DNA of 64,000 bases from Lachnospiraceae bacterium (GTDB taxonomy: Bacteria; Bacillota; Clostridia; Lachnospirales; Lachnospiraceae), in contig CABIZF010000006.1 in NCBI GenBank assembly GCA_902363135.1, positions 62,001-126,000 on the forward strand, written 5' to 3'. The translations under genes and the position numbers were made by a program. Shown piece by piece: positions 51,774 to 62,610 of this stretch; within the stretch, counting starts at the first letter, position 1, and every line of letters begins with the position of its first letter. The notes under the pieces are model-generated. The model was not told the origin of the DNA. It ran no database searches and worked only from the letters and a program-made list of their open reading frames with translations.

Positions 51774-51842
51774 AAGCGGATATTTATAATCCACCTTCCT
51801 ATTTGCCGACAACCGAACAGTTACTTGCTTGATTCGGTTAAA
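51774..51842. repeat. Family-3 start plus family-2 end
   Basis: tcaagcggatatttataatcc (family 3) followed by gttacttgcttgattcggtta (the family-2 right end) directly before the terminator at 51844. Confidence 0.5.
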
Positions 51843-51843
51843 A

Positions 51844-51884
51844 AGGCGCTGTCCGTCATTTATCTGACAGGCAACGCCTTTTTT
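51844..51884. terminator. Bidirectional terminator between blaI-like and udk
   Basis: AAGGCG...CGCCTT with inner TGTC...GACA, T-run on the plus strand (CTTTTTTG) and on the minus strand (CTTTTTAAC). Serves the two convergent genes. Confidence 0.85.
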
Positions 51885-51936
51885 GTTTATCTGTCTATGA
51901 AATCCGACCGCATTTCCGGCTGGCTTCTGTGCAGAG

Positions 51937-52554
51937 TTATTTTCCTTCCTCGAGCATTAGCCGGATCTTGGACTGCACGATATCAAACGCGACATCATTC
52001 ATACCACTGTTAATCACAATATCCGCAGTCGCACGGGTCGGCTCTACATAGAGATAGTGCATCGGCTTTACCGTCGTGAGGTACTGCTCAACAATATTGT
52101 CGATGTCTCTTCCGCGCTCCTTTACGTCGCGGAGAATTCTCCGCAGAATCCGCTCATCCGCATCTGCTTCGACATAGATCTTGATATCCAGCAGGCTGCG
52201 CAGTCTCGGATCAGCCAGCAGCAAAATCCCTTCGATGAGAATAATCTTACGCGGATCAATGCGGACTGTCTTATCCGAACGGTTGTGCACCGTGTAATCA
52301 TAGACCGGGCACTCAACGCTCTCACCATTGCGAAGCCTTTTGATATGCTCAATCAGCAGATCCGTCTCCAATGCATCCGGATGGTCATAATTCAGCTTCT
52401 TACGCTCCTCAAACGGAATATCATCATGCCGCTTATAGTAATTGTCATGATAAATAACGGTAATATTATCTCCGAAACGGTCACGCAGTCGGTTCGTAAA
52501 AGTAGACTTTCCCGACCCGGTTCCTCCGGCGATTCCTATAATAATGCAATCCAT
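51937..52554 (-). CDS. udk: Uridine kinase
   Basis: 205 residues. P-loop GIAGGTGSGKSTF at the N-terminus, DNYYKRHDDIPF and YDHPDALETDLL, and VYDYTVHNRSD motifs of uridine/cytidine kinases. Phosphorylates uridine and cytidine in pyrimidine salvage. Cytoplasmic. Separated by 69 bases from the LacI-type regulator gene upstream. Confidence 0.94.
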   Translation of the reverse strand: MDCIIIGIAGGTGSGKSTFTNRLRDRFGDNITVIYHDNYYKRHDDIPFEERKKLNYDHPDALETDLLIEHIKRLRNGESVECPVYDYTVHNRSDKTVRIDPRKIILIEGILLLADPRLRSLLDIKIYVEADADERILRRILRDVKERGRDIDNIVEQYLTTVKPMHYLYVEPTRATADIVINSGMNDVAFDIVQSKIRLMLEEGK

Positions 52555-52623
52555 TTCTTAACCTCCCTGTTTCTGACACTTTTTCTATTTTATCACACCA
52601 AAACAGGTTTGAAAACCGCTAAA

Positions 52624-53634
52624 TCACCCGATTTTTTTCACAGATCCACCCTTCTGCAGGCGTCCCTTCACCACGACATGCTCGATCAGTGAGGTCCTCG
52701 GATGTTCGATCTCCTGAATCAGACGGTCTGCTGCCGTCTTTCCGATACCTGCCGTGTCCTGACAGATCGTCGTCAGCTTCGGCTCCAGCACATGGGAAAG
52801 AAGAATCCCGTCGTAGCCCGCGATCGAGATATCATCCGGAATACTCAGACCACGCTCCCGGATCGCATTGATCCCGCCAAGCGCCGAAAAATCATCCGGA
52901 TAAATGATGCAGGTCGGCGGCTTTGGCAAATCCAAAAGTTCCAGAGTCAGTCGCCGTGTCGCCTCCGTATCACGATACTGTGCCTCACAGACGCAGGCAT
53001 CCGGCACATTGACCCCCCGCTTTGCCATCGTCCGGTAAAAACTGCTGATGCGGTTCCGCGATACCGAAGAATCTGCGCCATGGATATAGGCCACACGCTC
53101 ATGCCCCATACTGCAGATGTATTCCACCAGCTCTTCCATCCCGTTCACATTGTCAGAAAGTACTGCTGAACGATTGTCAAATACATGATCAATCGTGATG
53201 ACCGGCAGATCACTCTGAATCAGATTCTGTACCTCCGGATTGTAAAAATCAATGCAGGCGATGACCACGCCGTCCACCCCCCGATAGCGGCAGTGCTCAT
53301 AATAACTCATCCTGCGGTTACTCGCATTTCCATTTACAAAGGTAATATCATACCCCTTTGATTCTGCCCGTACCTTAAAGCTTTCCAGTACAGAGGCAAA
53401 AAAATCGTGGGTCAGGCCGCTGTGTGCCTCATCCACAAATAGTACGCCGAGATTGTAGGTACGGTTCGTCTTGAGCGCCCGCGCAGAAGAATTAGGAAAA
53501 TACCCCTGTTCCTCTGCAACTGCACGGATACGCTCCTTCGTCGCCTCCCCCACATCGCTGTAATCATTCAGTGCCTTGCTCACCGTCGCAACGGAAACTC
53601 CGCACAGCTTTGCTATATCCTTCATTGAAACCAT
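52624..53634 (-). CDS. LacI-family transcriptional regulator, probably of the GH94 gene
   Basis: 336 residues. N-terminal HTH with MKDIAKLCGVSVATVSKALN and hinge (SSARALKTNRTYNLGVLF), then a periplasmic-binding-protein-like sugar domain (60-330) with FVDEAHSGL and DDISIAGYDG. The start ATG at 53634 has GGGG upstream; codon 4 (ATG) is an alternative. Divergent from the cellobiose phosphorylase gene, and both promoters contain CTTAAnCGTTTTC, so autoregulation and control of GH94 are predicted. Probable effector is a beta-glucan oligosaccharide or phosphate sugar. Confidence 0.9.
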   Translation of the reverse strand: MVSMKDIAKLCGVSVATVSKALNDYSDVGEATKERIRAVAEEQGYFPNSSARALKTNRTYNLGVLFVDEAHSGLTHDFFASVLESFKVRAESKGYDITFVNGNASNRRMSYYEHCRYRGVDGVVIACIDFYNPEVQNLIQSDLPVITIDHVFDNRSAVLSDNVNGMEELVEYICSMGHERVAYIHGADSSVSRNRISSFYRTMAKRGVNVPDACVCEAQYRDTEATRRLTLELLDLPKPPTCIIYPDDFSALGGINAIRERGLSIPDDISIAGYDGILLSHVLEPKLTTICQDTAGIGKTAADRLIQEIEHPRTSLIEHVVVKGRLQKGGSVKKIG

Positions 53635-53677
53635 TTCAGCACCCCATCTTCTGCCTTACTCTTTTTACTGTTTGTTT

Positions 53678-53692
53678 ACTTAAACGTTTTCG
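53678..53692. promoter_or_regulatory. Predicted LacI-family operator before the regulator gene
   Basis: ACTTAAACGTTTTCG, sharing CTTAAnCGTTTTC with the site at 53963. It resembles LacI/CcpA-type operators centred on CG. The rest of the 371-base gap is A/T-rich without a gene. Confidence 0.55.
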
Positions 53693-53897
53693 TTGTCTCT
53701 TTTTTCTTACTTTCTTTCAATTATTTGCTTTCTGAAAGTGTTTTCTGTATTATTCTAGCACTTTTCTGCTTCTATTACAATGATTTTTATGAATTTTCAC
53801 AACATTTCTTTTTTCTACCTCTTTCCATATCTACATAGCCGTTTGTCAGTATTTTCCGCGCTTCTCTCAGCATTTTTCACAAAAATAATTTCAGTAG

Positions 53898-53926
53898 TTG
53901 ATTTCCGCAGAAAGTCAGGGTATACT
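53898..53926 (+). promoter_or_regulatory. Predicted promoter of the GH94 gene
   Basis: TTGATT (53898-53903), 17-base spacer, TATACT (53921-53926). The operator at 53963-53978 would lie about 30-45 bases after the transcription start. Confidence 0.6.
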
Positions 53927-53962
53927 CTGATTAACCGAACAGGCAATTTTTTTTGCCATTTT

Positions 53963-53978
53963 ACTTAATCGTTTTCAG
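53963..53978. promoter_or_regulatory. Predicted LacI-family operator before GH94
   Basis: ACTTAATCGTTTTCAG, matching 12 of 14 positions of the cre consensus TGWAANCGNWWWCA and the sister site at 53678. Could bind the adjacent LacI-type regulator, CcpA or both. Confidence 0.55.
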
Positions 53979-54005
53979 TATATTGGTAAAGGAGAGACTG
54001 AACTT

Positions 54006-56441
54006 ATGAAATACGGCTATTTTGATGACGCGAATCGCGAATATGTGATTACGACGCCGAAGACACCGCTCCCGTGGATCAATTACCTCGGCTGCAATGA
54101 TTTCTTCTCACTCGTATCGAATACCTGCGGCGGATACAGCTTTTATAAAGATGCCAAGCTTCTGCGCATTACAAGATACCGCTACAATGATATTCCATAC
54201 GACGCAAATGGCAAATATTACTATATCAAAGACGGCGATACGGTATGGAATCCCGGCTGGAAGCCGACACAGACCGATCTGGATTCTTATGCCTGCCACC
54301 ACGGTATTGGCTACAGCCGGTTCTGTTCTTCAAAGAACGGCATAGCCGCAGATCTGCTCGCCTTCGTCCCGATGGATGCGACGTGTGAGGTAAACCGCCT
54401 CACGTTGACCAACCAGACCGACGCACCGAAATCCCTGGAGCTCTTTTCTTACGTTGAGTTCTGCCTCTGGAACGCAATGGATGACATGACCAACTTCCAG
54501 CGCAACTTAAGCATCGGCGAGGTCGAGGTCGATGGCTCTACGATCTATCACAAGACCGAATACCGCGAGCGCCGAAACCACTACTCTTATTTCAGTGTCA
54601 ACACTCCGGTCGACAGCTTCGACACAAGCCGCGACTGCTTTATCGGCGCTTACCGCGAGGGCTCCAATCCGGAGGCTGTCGAGAATGGCTGCTGCAGCAA
54701 TTCCATCGCAAGCGGCTGGTCACCGATCGCCGCACACCAGATCAGTCTCACGCTTGCTCCGGGAGAATCCCGCAGCCTGATCTTTGTGCTCGGCTACGCT
54801 GAAAACCCCAAAGAAGAAAAATGGGAAAAGCCGGGTATCATCAATAAAACACCGGCCAGAGAGCTGCTCGCCCGCTTCCGGACCGACGCGCAGGTCGATG
54901 CCGCCTTCGCAAAGCTGAATGAATACTGGAATACACTGCTTGCAAAATATGCGGTCGATTCTGCCGATGAAAAGGTCAACCGCATGGTCAATATCTGGAA
55001 CCAGTATCAGTGTATGGTCACCTTCAACATGTCCCGTTCCGCTTCCTACTACGAATCCGGTACCGGACGCGGCATGGGCTTCCGTGACTCATGTCAGGAT
55101 CTGCTCGGCTTCGTGCATCTGATTCCGGAGCGCGCAAAGGAACGTATTATTGACATCGCCTCCACTCAGTTTGAGGACGGTAGCGCATACCATCAGTATC
55201 AGCCGCTCACCAAAAAAGGCAACATGGACATCGGCAGCGGCTTCAATGACGACCCGCTCTGGCTGATCGCAGGTACTGCTGCCTATATCAAGGAGACCGG
55301 AGATTTCTCCATTCTTGATGAGCAGGTTCCGTTTGACAACGATGAAGCCACGGCTGCTCCGCTCTTTGAGCATTTGACGCGCTCCTTCCGCTATATTGTC
55401 GACCATAAAGGACCGCATGACCTTCCGCTGATCGGGCGTGCTGACTGGAATGACTGTCTGAATCTGAACTGCTTCTCCGACACTCCGGGTGAGCCGTTCC
55501 AGACGACCGGACCATCTGAAGGCCCGGTGGCAGAATCCGTCTTTATCGCCGGAATGTTCGTGAAATACGGCAGAGAATACGCAGAGCTGTGTCATCGTCT
55601 CGGCAAGGAAAAGCTCGCAAAAGATGCACTTGACGAGGTCGACAAGATGTATTCCGCTATCTTAAAGGACGGCTGGGACGGCGAATGGTTCATCCGCGCT
55701 TACGATGCACAGTCTCAGAAAATCGGCTCCAAAGAGTGTAAGGAGGGGCAGATTTTCATCGAACCGCAGGGCTTCTGCGTCCTCGCCGGAGTCGGCATCG
55801 CAGAGGGGCTCGCAGAGCGCGCCTTGAAGTCCGTCGAAAAACGCCTCGACACGAAATACGGCATCATGATTCTGCAGCCTGCCTACACTCAGTATTATTT
55901 GAATCTCGGCGAAATCTCCTCTTATCCGCCAGGATATAAGGAAAATGCAGGTATCTTCTGCCACAATAATCCGTGGATATCAATCGCAGAGACCGTTGTC
56001 GGACATGGCTCCCGCGCCTTTGATATCTATAAAAAGACCTGCCCGGCCTACATTGAGGACATCAGCGAGATCCACCGAACCGAGCCGTATGTCTACTCTC
56101 AGATGGTAGCCGGTGCGGATGCCAAATTCTTCGGAGAGGCAAAAAACAGCTGGCTGACCGGAACCGCCGCATGGACCTTCGTGAATATCTCGCAGGCGAT
56201 CCTGGGCGTACAGCCGGAGTACGATGGCCTCGGTATCGATCCGTGCATCCCGGAGGGCTTCGGCGACTTCCGTCTTACACGTTCCTTCCGCGGCGCCCGC
56301 TACTACATCGACGTCCAGAACCCGGACGGTGTACAGAAAGGCATTAAAAAGCTGATCGTAGACGGCAAAGAGATCGAAGGACATATTATTCCGTTTGAGA
56401 AAGGAAAGACGGAGTATCATGTTACGGCTGTGATGGGCTGA
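54006..56441 (+). CDS. Cellobiose phosphorylase (GH94)
   Basis: 811 residues, the usual length for cellobiose phosphorylase. N-terminal beta-sandwich (about 1-270), linker helices, then an (alpha/alpha)6 barrel with [13 protein letters not shown] and the catalytic-acid motif RADWNDCLN (about 479-486); C-terminal [18 protein letters not shown] and [10 protein letters not shown]. Splits cellobiose with phosphate into glucose 1-phosphate and glucose, saving ATP. No signal peptide, so intracellular, fed by an unidentified transporter. GGAGAG precedes the ATG. Controlled by the divergent LacI-type gene. Substrate could also be a related beta-glucobiose. Confidence 0.92.
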   Translation: MKYGYFDDANREYVITTPKTPLPWINYLGCNDFFSLVSNTCGGYSFYKDAKLLRITRYRYNDIPYDANGKYYYIKDGDTVWNPGWKPTQTDLDSYACHHGIGYSRFCSSKNGIAADLLAFVPMDATCEVNRLTLTNQTDAPKSLELFSYVEFCLWNAMDDMTNFQRNLSIGEVEVDGSTIYHKTEYRERRNHYSYFSVNTPVDSFDTSRDCFIGAYREGSNPEAVENGCCSNSIASGWSPIAAHQISLTLAPGESRSLIFVLGYAENPKEEKWEKPGIINKTPARELLARFRTDAQVDAAFAKLNEYWNTLLAKYAVDSADEKVNRMVNIWNQYQCMVTFNMSRSASYYESGTGRGMGFRDSCQDLLGFVHLIPERAKERIIDIASTQFEDGSAYHQYQPLTKKGNMDIGSGFNDDPLWLIAGTAAYIKETGDFSILDEQVPFDNDEATAAPLFEHLTRSFRYIVDHKGPHDLPLIGRADWNDCLNLNCFSDTPGEPFQTTGPSEGPVAESVFIAGMFVKYGREYAELCHRLGKEKLAKDALDEVDKMYSAILKDGWDGEWFIRAYDAQSQKIGSKECKEGQIFIEPQGFCVLAGVGIAEGLAERALKSVEKRLDTKYGIMILQPAYTQYYLNLGEISSYPPGYKENAGIFCHNNPWISIAETVVGHGSRAFDIYKKTCPAYIEDISEIHRTEPYVYSQMVAGADAKFFGEAKNSWLTGTAAWTFVNISQAILGVQPEYDGLGIDPCIPEGFGDFRLTRSFRGARYYIDVQNPDGVQKGIKKLIVDGKEIEGHIIPFEKGKTEYHVTAVMG

Positions 56442-56510
56442 GCGTAAACGGCCAATGATATAGGTTCTGGCAGCCATGATCCGGCTCTCCTGTTTATAGA
56501 TCCATGCAAA

Positions 56511-56553
56511 AAAACAGCTGCGTATGAAGATGATTCGTACACAGCTGTTTTTA
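56511..56553 (+). terminator. Intrinsic terminator of the GH94 gene
   Basis: AACAGCTG-GTA-GAA pairs with TTC-TAC-CAGCTGTT (56513-56550 region), followed by TTTTTAA on the plus strand. Confidence 0.85.
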
Positions 56554-56589
56554 ATTGTAAAGCGGTGGGGCCTGACCCTCTCCTGATAC

Positions 56590-56650
56590 AAGCCCCCACC
56601 CACTGCTTATTTCTTTCCGCAATTGAAGCAAGGGGCTTCTTTATTCAGTT
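56590..56650. repeat. Family-2 hairpin repeat
   Basis: AAGCCCC...GGGGCTT with CTGCTT/GAAGCA inside, and the flank ctcctgatac shared with the copy near 2525. Ends with ttattcagtta, a variant of gattcggtta. Confidence 0.65.
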
Positions 56651-56656
56651 AAAAGG

Positions 56657-56690
56657 TAAGAGCCAGGACGATGAAAATCCCAGCTCTTAT
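56657..56690 (-). terminator. Hairpin downstream of nagB
   Basis: TAAGAGC (56657-56663) pairs with GCTCTTA (56683-56689); on the minus strand CCTTTTAAC follows. It is 113 bases after the nagB stop, so a terminator role is likely but not sure. The other bases of the 361-base gap hold the repeat and terminator listed separately. Confidence 0.5.
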
Positions 56691-56802
56691 CGTAAAATCA
56701 TTTATGCCCCTGCAGAAAATTGACATCGAATCAAGTTTCCGCTGGATTTTGGAATTAATCTTTCATTCATGTAGATAAGTTCCAAAATACACTTTATATC
56801 GA

Positions 56803-57540
56803 TTAATACAGACCCTCGCACAGAGACAGCGCAGCCTCATCCGCCACAACCGTCACATCATTATGCAGCTGCAGAATGGAGCCCGGCACTGCCGGTGTCA
56901 CCGGTCCGAAAAAGGCATTTTTTACTGCCTCGGCCTTATCTGCTCCGGACACGACTACCAGAATCCGATGTGCAGACATAATCGTCTTGATGCCCATCGT
57001 GTAAGCTTCCTTCGGAACATCATTCTCAGAAACAAAGAAACGCATATTTGCCTTGATCGTACGCTCGGTCAGCTTAACGCAATGTGTCTCCTTCTCGAAA
57101 GCGATGCCCGGCTCATTGAAACCGATATGTCCGTTGTGTCCAAGGCCAAGCAGCTGCATATCTACGCCGCCGACAGAGTGGATGATCTGATTGTATGCAT
57201 CGCATGCCTTTTGGCTGTCCGGCTCCGTGCCATCCGGCAGGAAGGTACGGTTGCGGTCGATATTGACCTTGCTGAATAAATTCTCATTCATGAAATAGTA
57301 GTAGCTCTGATCATTGTCTCTGTTCAGTCCCTTGTACTCATCCAGATTCACAGTCGTCACCTCAGAGAAATCCAGATCTCCCTTATTATACCACTCGACC
57401 AGCTGCTTGTATGTGCCGATCGGCGTCGATCCGGTCGCCAGTCCCAGTACACAGTGCGGCTTCATAATAATCTGCGCAGAAATAATGTTTGCTGCTTTTC
57501 TGCTCAGATCGTTATAGTCTTTTGCTTTTACGATTTTCAT
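56803..57540 (-). CDS. nagB: Glucosamine-6-phosphate deaminase
   Basis: 245 residues from the ATG at 57540 (AGAGGATTAGAT site). Motifs LATGSTPIGTY, NLDEY (D67, general base) and GHNGHIGFNEPG (H138) define NagB, which converts glucosamine 6-phosphate to fructose 6-phosphate and ammonia. Typical short Gram-positive form. nagA is not adjacent. A palindrome GCGGCATGCCGC (57573-57584) in the leader, just after the promoter, may be a regulatory site. Confidence 0.95.
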   Translation of the reverse strand: MKIVKAKDYNDLSRKAANIISAQIIMKPHCVLGLATGSTPIGTYKQLVEWYNKGDLDFSEVTTVNLDEYKGLNRDNDQSYYYFMNENLFSKVNIDRNRTFLPDGTEPDSQKACDAYNQIIHSVGGVDMQLLGLGHNGHIGFNEPGIAFEKETHCVKLTERTIKANMRFFVSENDVPKEAYTMGIKTIMSAHRILVVVSGADKAEAVKNAFFGPVTPAVPGSILQLHNDVTVVADEAALSLCEGLY

Positions 57541-57594
57541 ATCTAATCCTCTTTTCCAGTAATAAATGATGCGCGGCATGCCGCTCTGTCTTCT

Positions 57595-57623
57595 ATTCTA
57601 TCGCACCATTTTACTTCTTGCAA
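57595..57623 (-). promoter_or_regulatory. Predicted promoter of nagB
   Basis: On the minus strand: TTGCAA (57618-57623), 17-base spacer, TAGAAT (57595-57600). The 356-base gap also holds a family-3 repeat, the abfA terminator and a degenerate family-1 fragment. Confidence 0.65.
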
Positions 57624-57704
57624 GCGAAAACAAAGGGAATTCTTGCCTTCTCTTGTGTTCGCAAGAGAAAGACACTCTATTATTTGAACGCAGATCGCGA
57701 AGCG

Positions 57705-57740
57705 ACTGCGTTCATGAGCAAGTAGCCGCTTTACATGATT
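57705..57740 (-). repeat. Family-3 repeat fragment, inverted
   Basis: gagcaagtagccgctttac is the inverse of the taaagcgg...ctacttgctc ends of family 3. Confidence 0.45.
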
Positions 57741-57743
57741 TGC

Positions 57744-57800
57744 AAAAAAACAGCAGCCTCGATTCGGCATAAATTTTTGCCTGAACCGATACCGCTGTTT
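57744..57800 (-). terminator. Intrinsic terminator of the arabinofuranosidase operon
   Basis: On the minus strand AACAGCGGTATCGGTTCAGGC pairs imperfectly with GCCGAATCGAGGCTGCTGTT, followed by TTTTTTT. It is about 97 bases after the stop at 57897. Confidence 0.8.
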
Positions 57801-57853
57801 TTCTTTTTCATTATTCATGACAGCTGCTGCAAATCTGCCAAATCTTTACCACT

Positions 57854-57882
57854 CGCCTTTTGACCCCAACAACATCATCATC
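57854..57882 (-). repeat. Degenerate family-1 fragment, copy E
   Basis: gccttttgaccccaac followed by atcatcatctgata resembles the inverted outer end of the family-1 element (TGATGATAC...GGGTCAAAAGG). Confidence 0.35.
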
Positions 57883-57896
57883 TGATATAATCTCAA

Positions 57897-59435
<1,539 letters not shown>

Positions 59436-59481
59436 TCATGCTATAGCTGTCGTCAGTTGTCTGAAAGACTGGATATAGCAA

Positions 59482-59817
59482 TCAATATGCCACATTCTCC
59501 TCCTGCACCCGCGTCCACATCGGCTTCACAAGCGGACAGCCATTCTTCTTCATCACTGCCCGCAGCTCCACGTAGCAGCCGCAGATCCGGCACATCCCCT
59601 GATACAGCTTTTCACACTCCTTACAAAGCGCGAGCCGCTCCTCATAGACCTCGCTATCCACCTTCAGGTCTGCATCCAGATGCGCAATGTACTCGTGCAG
59701 GGTACGGAAATACTCGGTCTGTTCCATCTCACGAGTCAGACATTTTCTGCAGAACCGGCGCGGCTCCGATGTATCCGGCGCCGCACCGATCTGATCTTTT
59801 CTTTCTTCTATACTCAT
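59482..59817 (-). CDS. Small cysteine-rich zinc-binding protein between the GH51 genes
   Basis: 111 residues from the ATG at 59817; the frame is open upstream to a TTG at 59865 and no start has a strong ribosome binding site, so the 5' end is uncertain. Cys pairs FCRKC, LCKEC, MCRICGC and a final GCP suggest zinc ribbons at both ends with a helical middle. I recall such proteins as DUF6171 in Lachnospiraceae; function unknown. It lies between two arabinofuranosidase genes on the same strand but its unrelated composition suggests it is a passenger. Confidence 0.65.
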   Translation of the reverse strand: MSIEERKDQIGAAPDTSEPRRFCRKCLTREMEQTEYFRTLHEYIAHLDADLKVDSEVYEERLALCKECEKLYQGMCRICGCYVELRAVMKKNGCPLVKPMWTRVQEENVAY

Positions 59818-59902
59818 ATATACTATAAATGCTTCTCTCCAGCCAATTATTATCTGACTTAGCAAGACTTTTGCTTCTTATATTGGCTTTCGATCCATCC
59901 TC

Positions 59903-61405
59903 TTACTCTACCGTGATATGCAGTACGGAGCATGCCGGGATCGTGAACTTCAGTCCGCCATGAACTCTCTCTACACCGTCGAATGCCTTTACGGTAACCG
60001 CATTCGGATTCTCGAAGGTATTCATCGCATGCATTTCCTCGGTCAGGATCTCTGCGCTGACCTTCTCGCCTGCAAAACCAACGATTCTGGTCTCTACCGG
60101 ATAGCTGTCCGTTGCAGACAGGTTCGCGATCGTGATCTGCAGTCTGCCATCTGCGTCGATGGAAGCAGACTCGCTCAGGTTCGGTACCTGGTACTCGTCT
60201 TCCAGTCCGATCTGCTCGGTCTCGATATGGCTGTCTACCAGCGTCGCCTCCTGGTGATCCTTGAACATCTTGAATACATGGTAGGTCGGGGTCTTGATCA
60301 TCTGCGGGCCATCGGTCAGAATGACAGACTGCAGTACATTGACAAGCTGTGCGATATTCGCCATCTTCACCCGGTCAGAATGCTTGTTGAAGATGTTGAG
60401 GTTGATACCTGCTACGAGTGCGTCACGCATCGTATTCTGCTGATACAAAAATCCCGGATTCGTGCCCGGCTCTACAGTAAACCAGGTGCCCCACTCATCG
60501 ACGATCAGGCCTACCTGCTTCTCCGGATCATACTGATCCATGATCGCGCCGTGACGATTGATCAGTGTCTCCATATACAGCGTCTTCGCAAGGGTCTTGT
60601 ACCATGCCTTCTCGTCGAAGTCGGTCGCACTGCCCTTAATCTCCCATCCCTCCGGATATGTATAATAATGAAGGGAAAGTCCATCCATGAATCCGTGTGC
60701 CTGCGGCGGGCAGTGGCGGAAGCAGGTCTTCATCACGCCTTCAGTCCACTCATAGTCGTCTACATTCGGTCCGCATGCCACCTTGAAGATCTTCTTATCA
60801 TGATTGTACTCACGCACATAGGTCTGGTATCTGCGGTAAAGATTGCCATAGTACTCCGGTGTCATATTTCCGCCGCAGCCCCAGTTCTCATTGCCGACTC
60901 CGAAATAATCAACGGTCCATGCGTCCTCATGACCATTTTCCTTTCTCATATCCGCCATCGGAGATACGCCCTCAAAGGTCATATACTCTACCCACTCAGA
61001 CATCTCCTGCACCGTGCCGCTTCCGACATTGCCGTTGATGTATGCCTTACAGCCCAGCTGACGGCACAGCTCGAAAAATTCATGTGTACCGAAACTGTTG
61101 TCCTCTACGACTCCGCCCCAGTGCGTATTGATCATTTTCTTACGGGTCTCCTTCGGACCTACGCCGTCTCGCCAGTGATACTCATCTGCGAAACATCCGC
61201 CCGGCCAGCGAAGTACCGGAATCTTCATCTCCTTGAGCGCCTCTACTACATCGTTCCGCATACCGTTCGTATTCGGGATGTCAGAATTCTCTCCTACGTA
61301 AAGTCCCTCATAGATGCAACGTCCAAGATGCTCTGAAAAATGTCCGTAGATTTCCTTGTTGATTTTGCTTTTTTTGTTTTCTGTGTTGATAACATACTTT
61401 GCCAT
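59903..61405 (-). CDS. abfA: Alpha-L-arabinofuranosidase, GH51 (second copy)
   Basis: 500 residues. Starts [44 protein letters not shown], acid/base E173 in [11 protein letters not shown] and nucleophile E304 in IVDEWGTWF are the GH51 catalytic signatures. C-terminal beta domain (about 400-500). Cytoplasmic by lack of signal peptide. The promoter (61456-61486) carries a palindromic operator, so it is probably induced by arabinose or its oligomers. Likely cleaves a different linkage or substrate length from the GH51 encoded at 57.9 kb. Confidence 0.94.
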   Translation of the reverse strand: MAKYVINTENKKSKINKEIYGHFSEHLGRCIYEGLYVGENSDIPNTNGMRNDVVEALKEMKIPVLRWPGGCFADEYHWRDGVGPKETRKKMINTHWGGVVEDNSFGTHEFFELCRQLGCKAYINGNVGSGTVQEMSEWVEYMTFEGVSPMADMRKENGHEDAWTVDYFGVGNENWGCGGNMTPEYYGNLYRRYQTYVREYNHDKKIFKVACGPNVDDYEWTEGVMKTCFRHCPPQAHGFMDGLSLHYYTYPEGWEIKGSATDFDEKAWYKTLAKTLYMETLINRHGAIMDQYDPEKQVGLIVDEWGTWFTVEPGTNPGFLYQQNTMRDALVAGINLNIFNKHSDRVKMANIAQLVNVLQSVILTDGPQMIKTPTYHVFKMFKDHQEATLVDSHIETEQIGLEDEYQVPNLSESASIDADGRLQITIANLSATDSYPVETRIVGFAGEKVSAEILTEEMHAMNTFENPNAVTVKAFDGVERVHGGLKFTIPACSVLHITVE

Positions 61406-61455
61406 AATGTCCTCACTCCATAAAAAATTAAAATATTTTAAATCAAGCTAAATTG

Positions 61456-61486
61456 AGAATACCACAAAACGCTTGTATCTTACAAG
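61456..61486 (-). promoter_or_regulatory. Promoter and palindromic operator of the second GH51 gene (AraR-like?)
   Basis: On the minus strand -35 TTGTAA (61480-61485), 18-base spacer, -10 TATTCT (61456-61461). The perfect palindrome CTTGTATCTTACAAG (61472-61486) covers the -35. AraR operators of Bacillus (TTGTACGTACAA type) are similar but not identical. A further TTTTGTACAG lies upstream near 61503. No araR is in the window. Confidence 0.6.
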
Positions 61487-61649
61487 TGTTTTTGTTCTTT
61501 CTTTCTGTACAAAATATTCGTGTATTTTGTTCTATTTTTGTGTATTCTGTCTTTTTTCTTCTTTTCTATTTCGTCACTTATATAACTGTTTTTGTATAAT
61601 AATCCGATTAACGTTAATATGAATTGCGGAAGTACAGCCCCGGATACAA

Positions 61650-61677
61650 CAATACCCCACGCTTCCGTGGGGTATTG
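61650..61677. terminator. Hairpin after the ABC permease gene
   Basis: CAATACCCCAC and GTGGGGTATTG form a perfect 11-bp stem with loop gcttcc. On the minus strand TTGTATCC follows, a weak T-run. It is 30 bases after the permease stop and probably separates transporter and abfA transcripts. The rest of the 301-base gap is the A/T-rich abfA promoter region. Confidence 0.7.
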
Positions 61678-61706
61678 AAAATGCTATGTATTGTCCTTTT
61701 GGCCGG

Positions 61707-62606
61707 TCAGCCCTTTACCGCACCGCTCGTCATACCTTCTACGAGGTAACGATTGAAGATAAGATAGATCGCCAGGATCGGAAGGATACCAAACATGGAG
61801 CCTGCGATCAGGACATTGTAGTTGTTACCATATGGGGTCAGCAGCGTATTCAGACCAATCTGAAGAGTAAACTTGCTCGTATCACGGAATACAAGCATCG
61901 GCCAGAGCATGTTGTTCCAGGAACCCATCGCACACATGATCGCCTGAGAAGCAAATGCCGGCTTCGTGATCGGCATCATGATCTTGACACTGATGCCATA
62001 TTCGGTACAACCATCCACACGGGCCGCATCCAGCAGCTCCTTCGGAAGGCTCGTCATATACTGCTTAAAGAAGAAAATCGTACCGGCTGCACACAGACCC
62101 GGCAGGAAAACACCTGCGTTGTTGTCTACCAGACCGATCTTTGTGATCTCCTGGTACAGCGGAAGCATCAGAATCTCAAACGGTACGGACATCGTCGCGA
62201 TGACCATGAAGAACAGAAAACCCTGCAGCTTGAACTTATACATGGAAAGTCCATATGCGATAAAGTAGCAGACAAGCAAGGTCAGCACTACCGTTGTCAG
62301 TGTCAGCACGAGACTGTTCTTATACCACATGAAGTATTTTCTGGATGTCTCAAGCACATCCGCAGGCATTCCCTTCGGATGGAAAATCGCAAACAGCTCG
62401 CTGTAATTCTGCATGCTCACCGGTGAGTGCAGATCCAGAGACATACCGGTTGTGATTACCTTTGCGCCATCCCGGAAAGAACCGAGCAAACCGCAGACAA
62501 GCGGAAATGCGATCAGCAGACAGATAATCAGGAAGAGACCGGTCGCCAGCACGGTTCCCACTTTATGGTTTTCTGCCATTGTTTTCTGTTTTGGAGTCTT
62601 TGCCAT
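61707..62606 (-). CDS. Sugar ABC transporter permease (MalG/AraQ-like)
   Basis: 299 residues. Six membrane helices; the cytoplasmic EAA loop reads LLDAARVDGCTEYGISVKIMMP, the MalG-type permease signature. Forms the channel with the preceding MalF-type permease. Starts 4 bases after that gene's stop. No ATPase gene is in view; carbohydrate ABC systems of this type often share the MsmX ATPase encoded elsewhere. Context (GH51 genes) suggests arabino-oligosaccharides, as for AraNPQ. Confidence 0.92.
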   Translation of the reverse strand: MAKTPKQKTMAENHKVGTVLATGLFLIICLLIAFPLVCGLLGSFRDGAKVITTGMSLDLHSPVSMQNYSELFAIFHPKGMPADVLETSRKYFMWYKNSLVLTLTTVVLTLLVCYFIAYGLSMYKFKLQGFLFFMVIATMSVPFEILMLPLYQEITKIGLVDNNAGVFLPGLCAAGTIFFFKQYMTSLPKELLDAARVDGCTEYGISVKIMMPITKPAFASQAIMCAMGSWNNMLWPMLVFRDTSKFTLQIGLNTLLTPYGNNYNVLIAGSMFGILPILAIYLIFNRYLVEGMTSGAVKG

Positions 62607-62610
62607 TTCC

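Noticed and set aside
53780..53968. Plus-strand Phe-rich frame of 62 codons between the LacI-type and GH94 genes
   Set aside because: No ribosome binding site, and it overlaps the GH94 promoter and operator; A/T-rich DNA gives such frames by chance.
59918..61336. Plus-strand reading frame of 472 codons
   Set aside because: Antisense shadow of the second GH51 gene; no start site and improbable composition.
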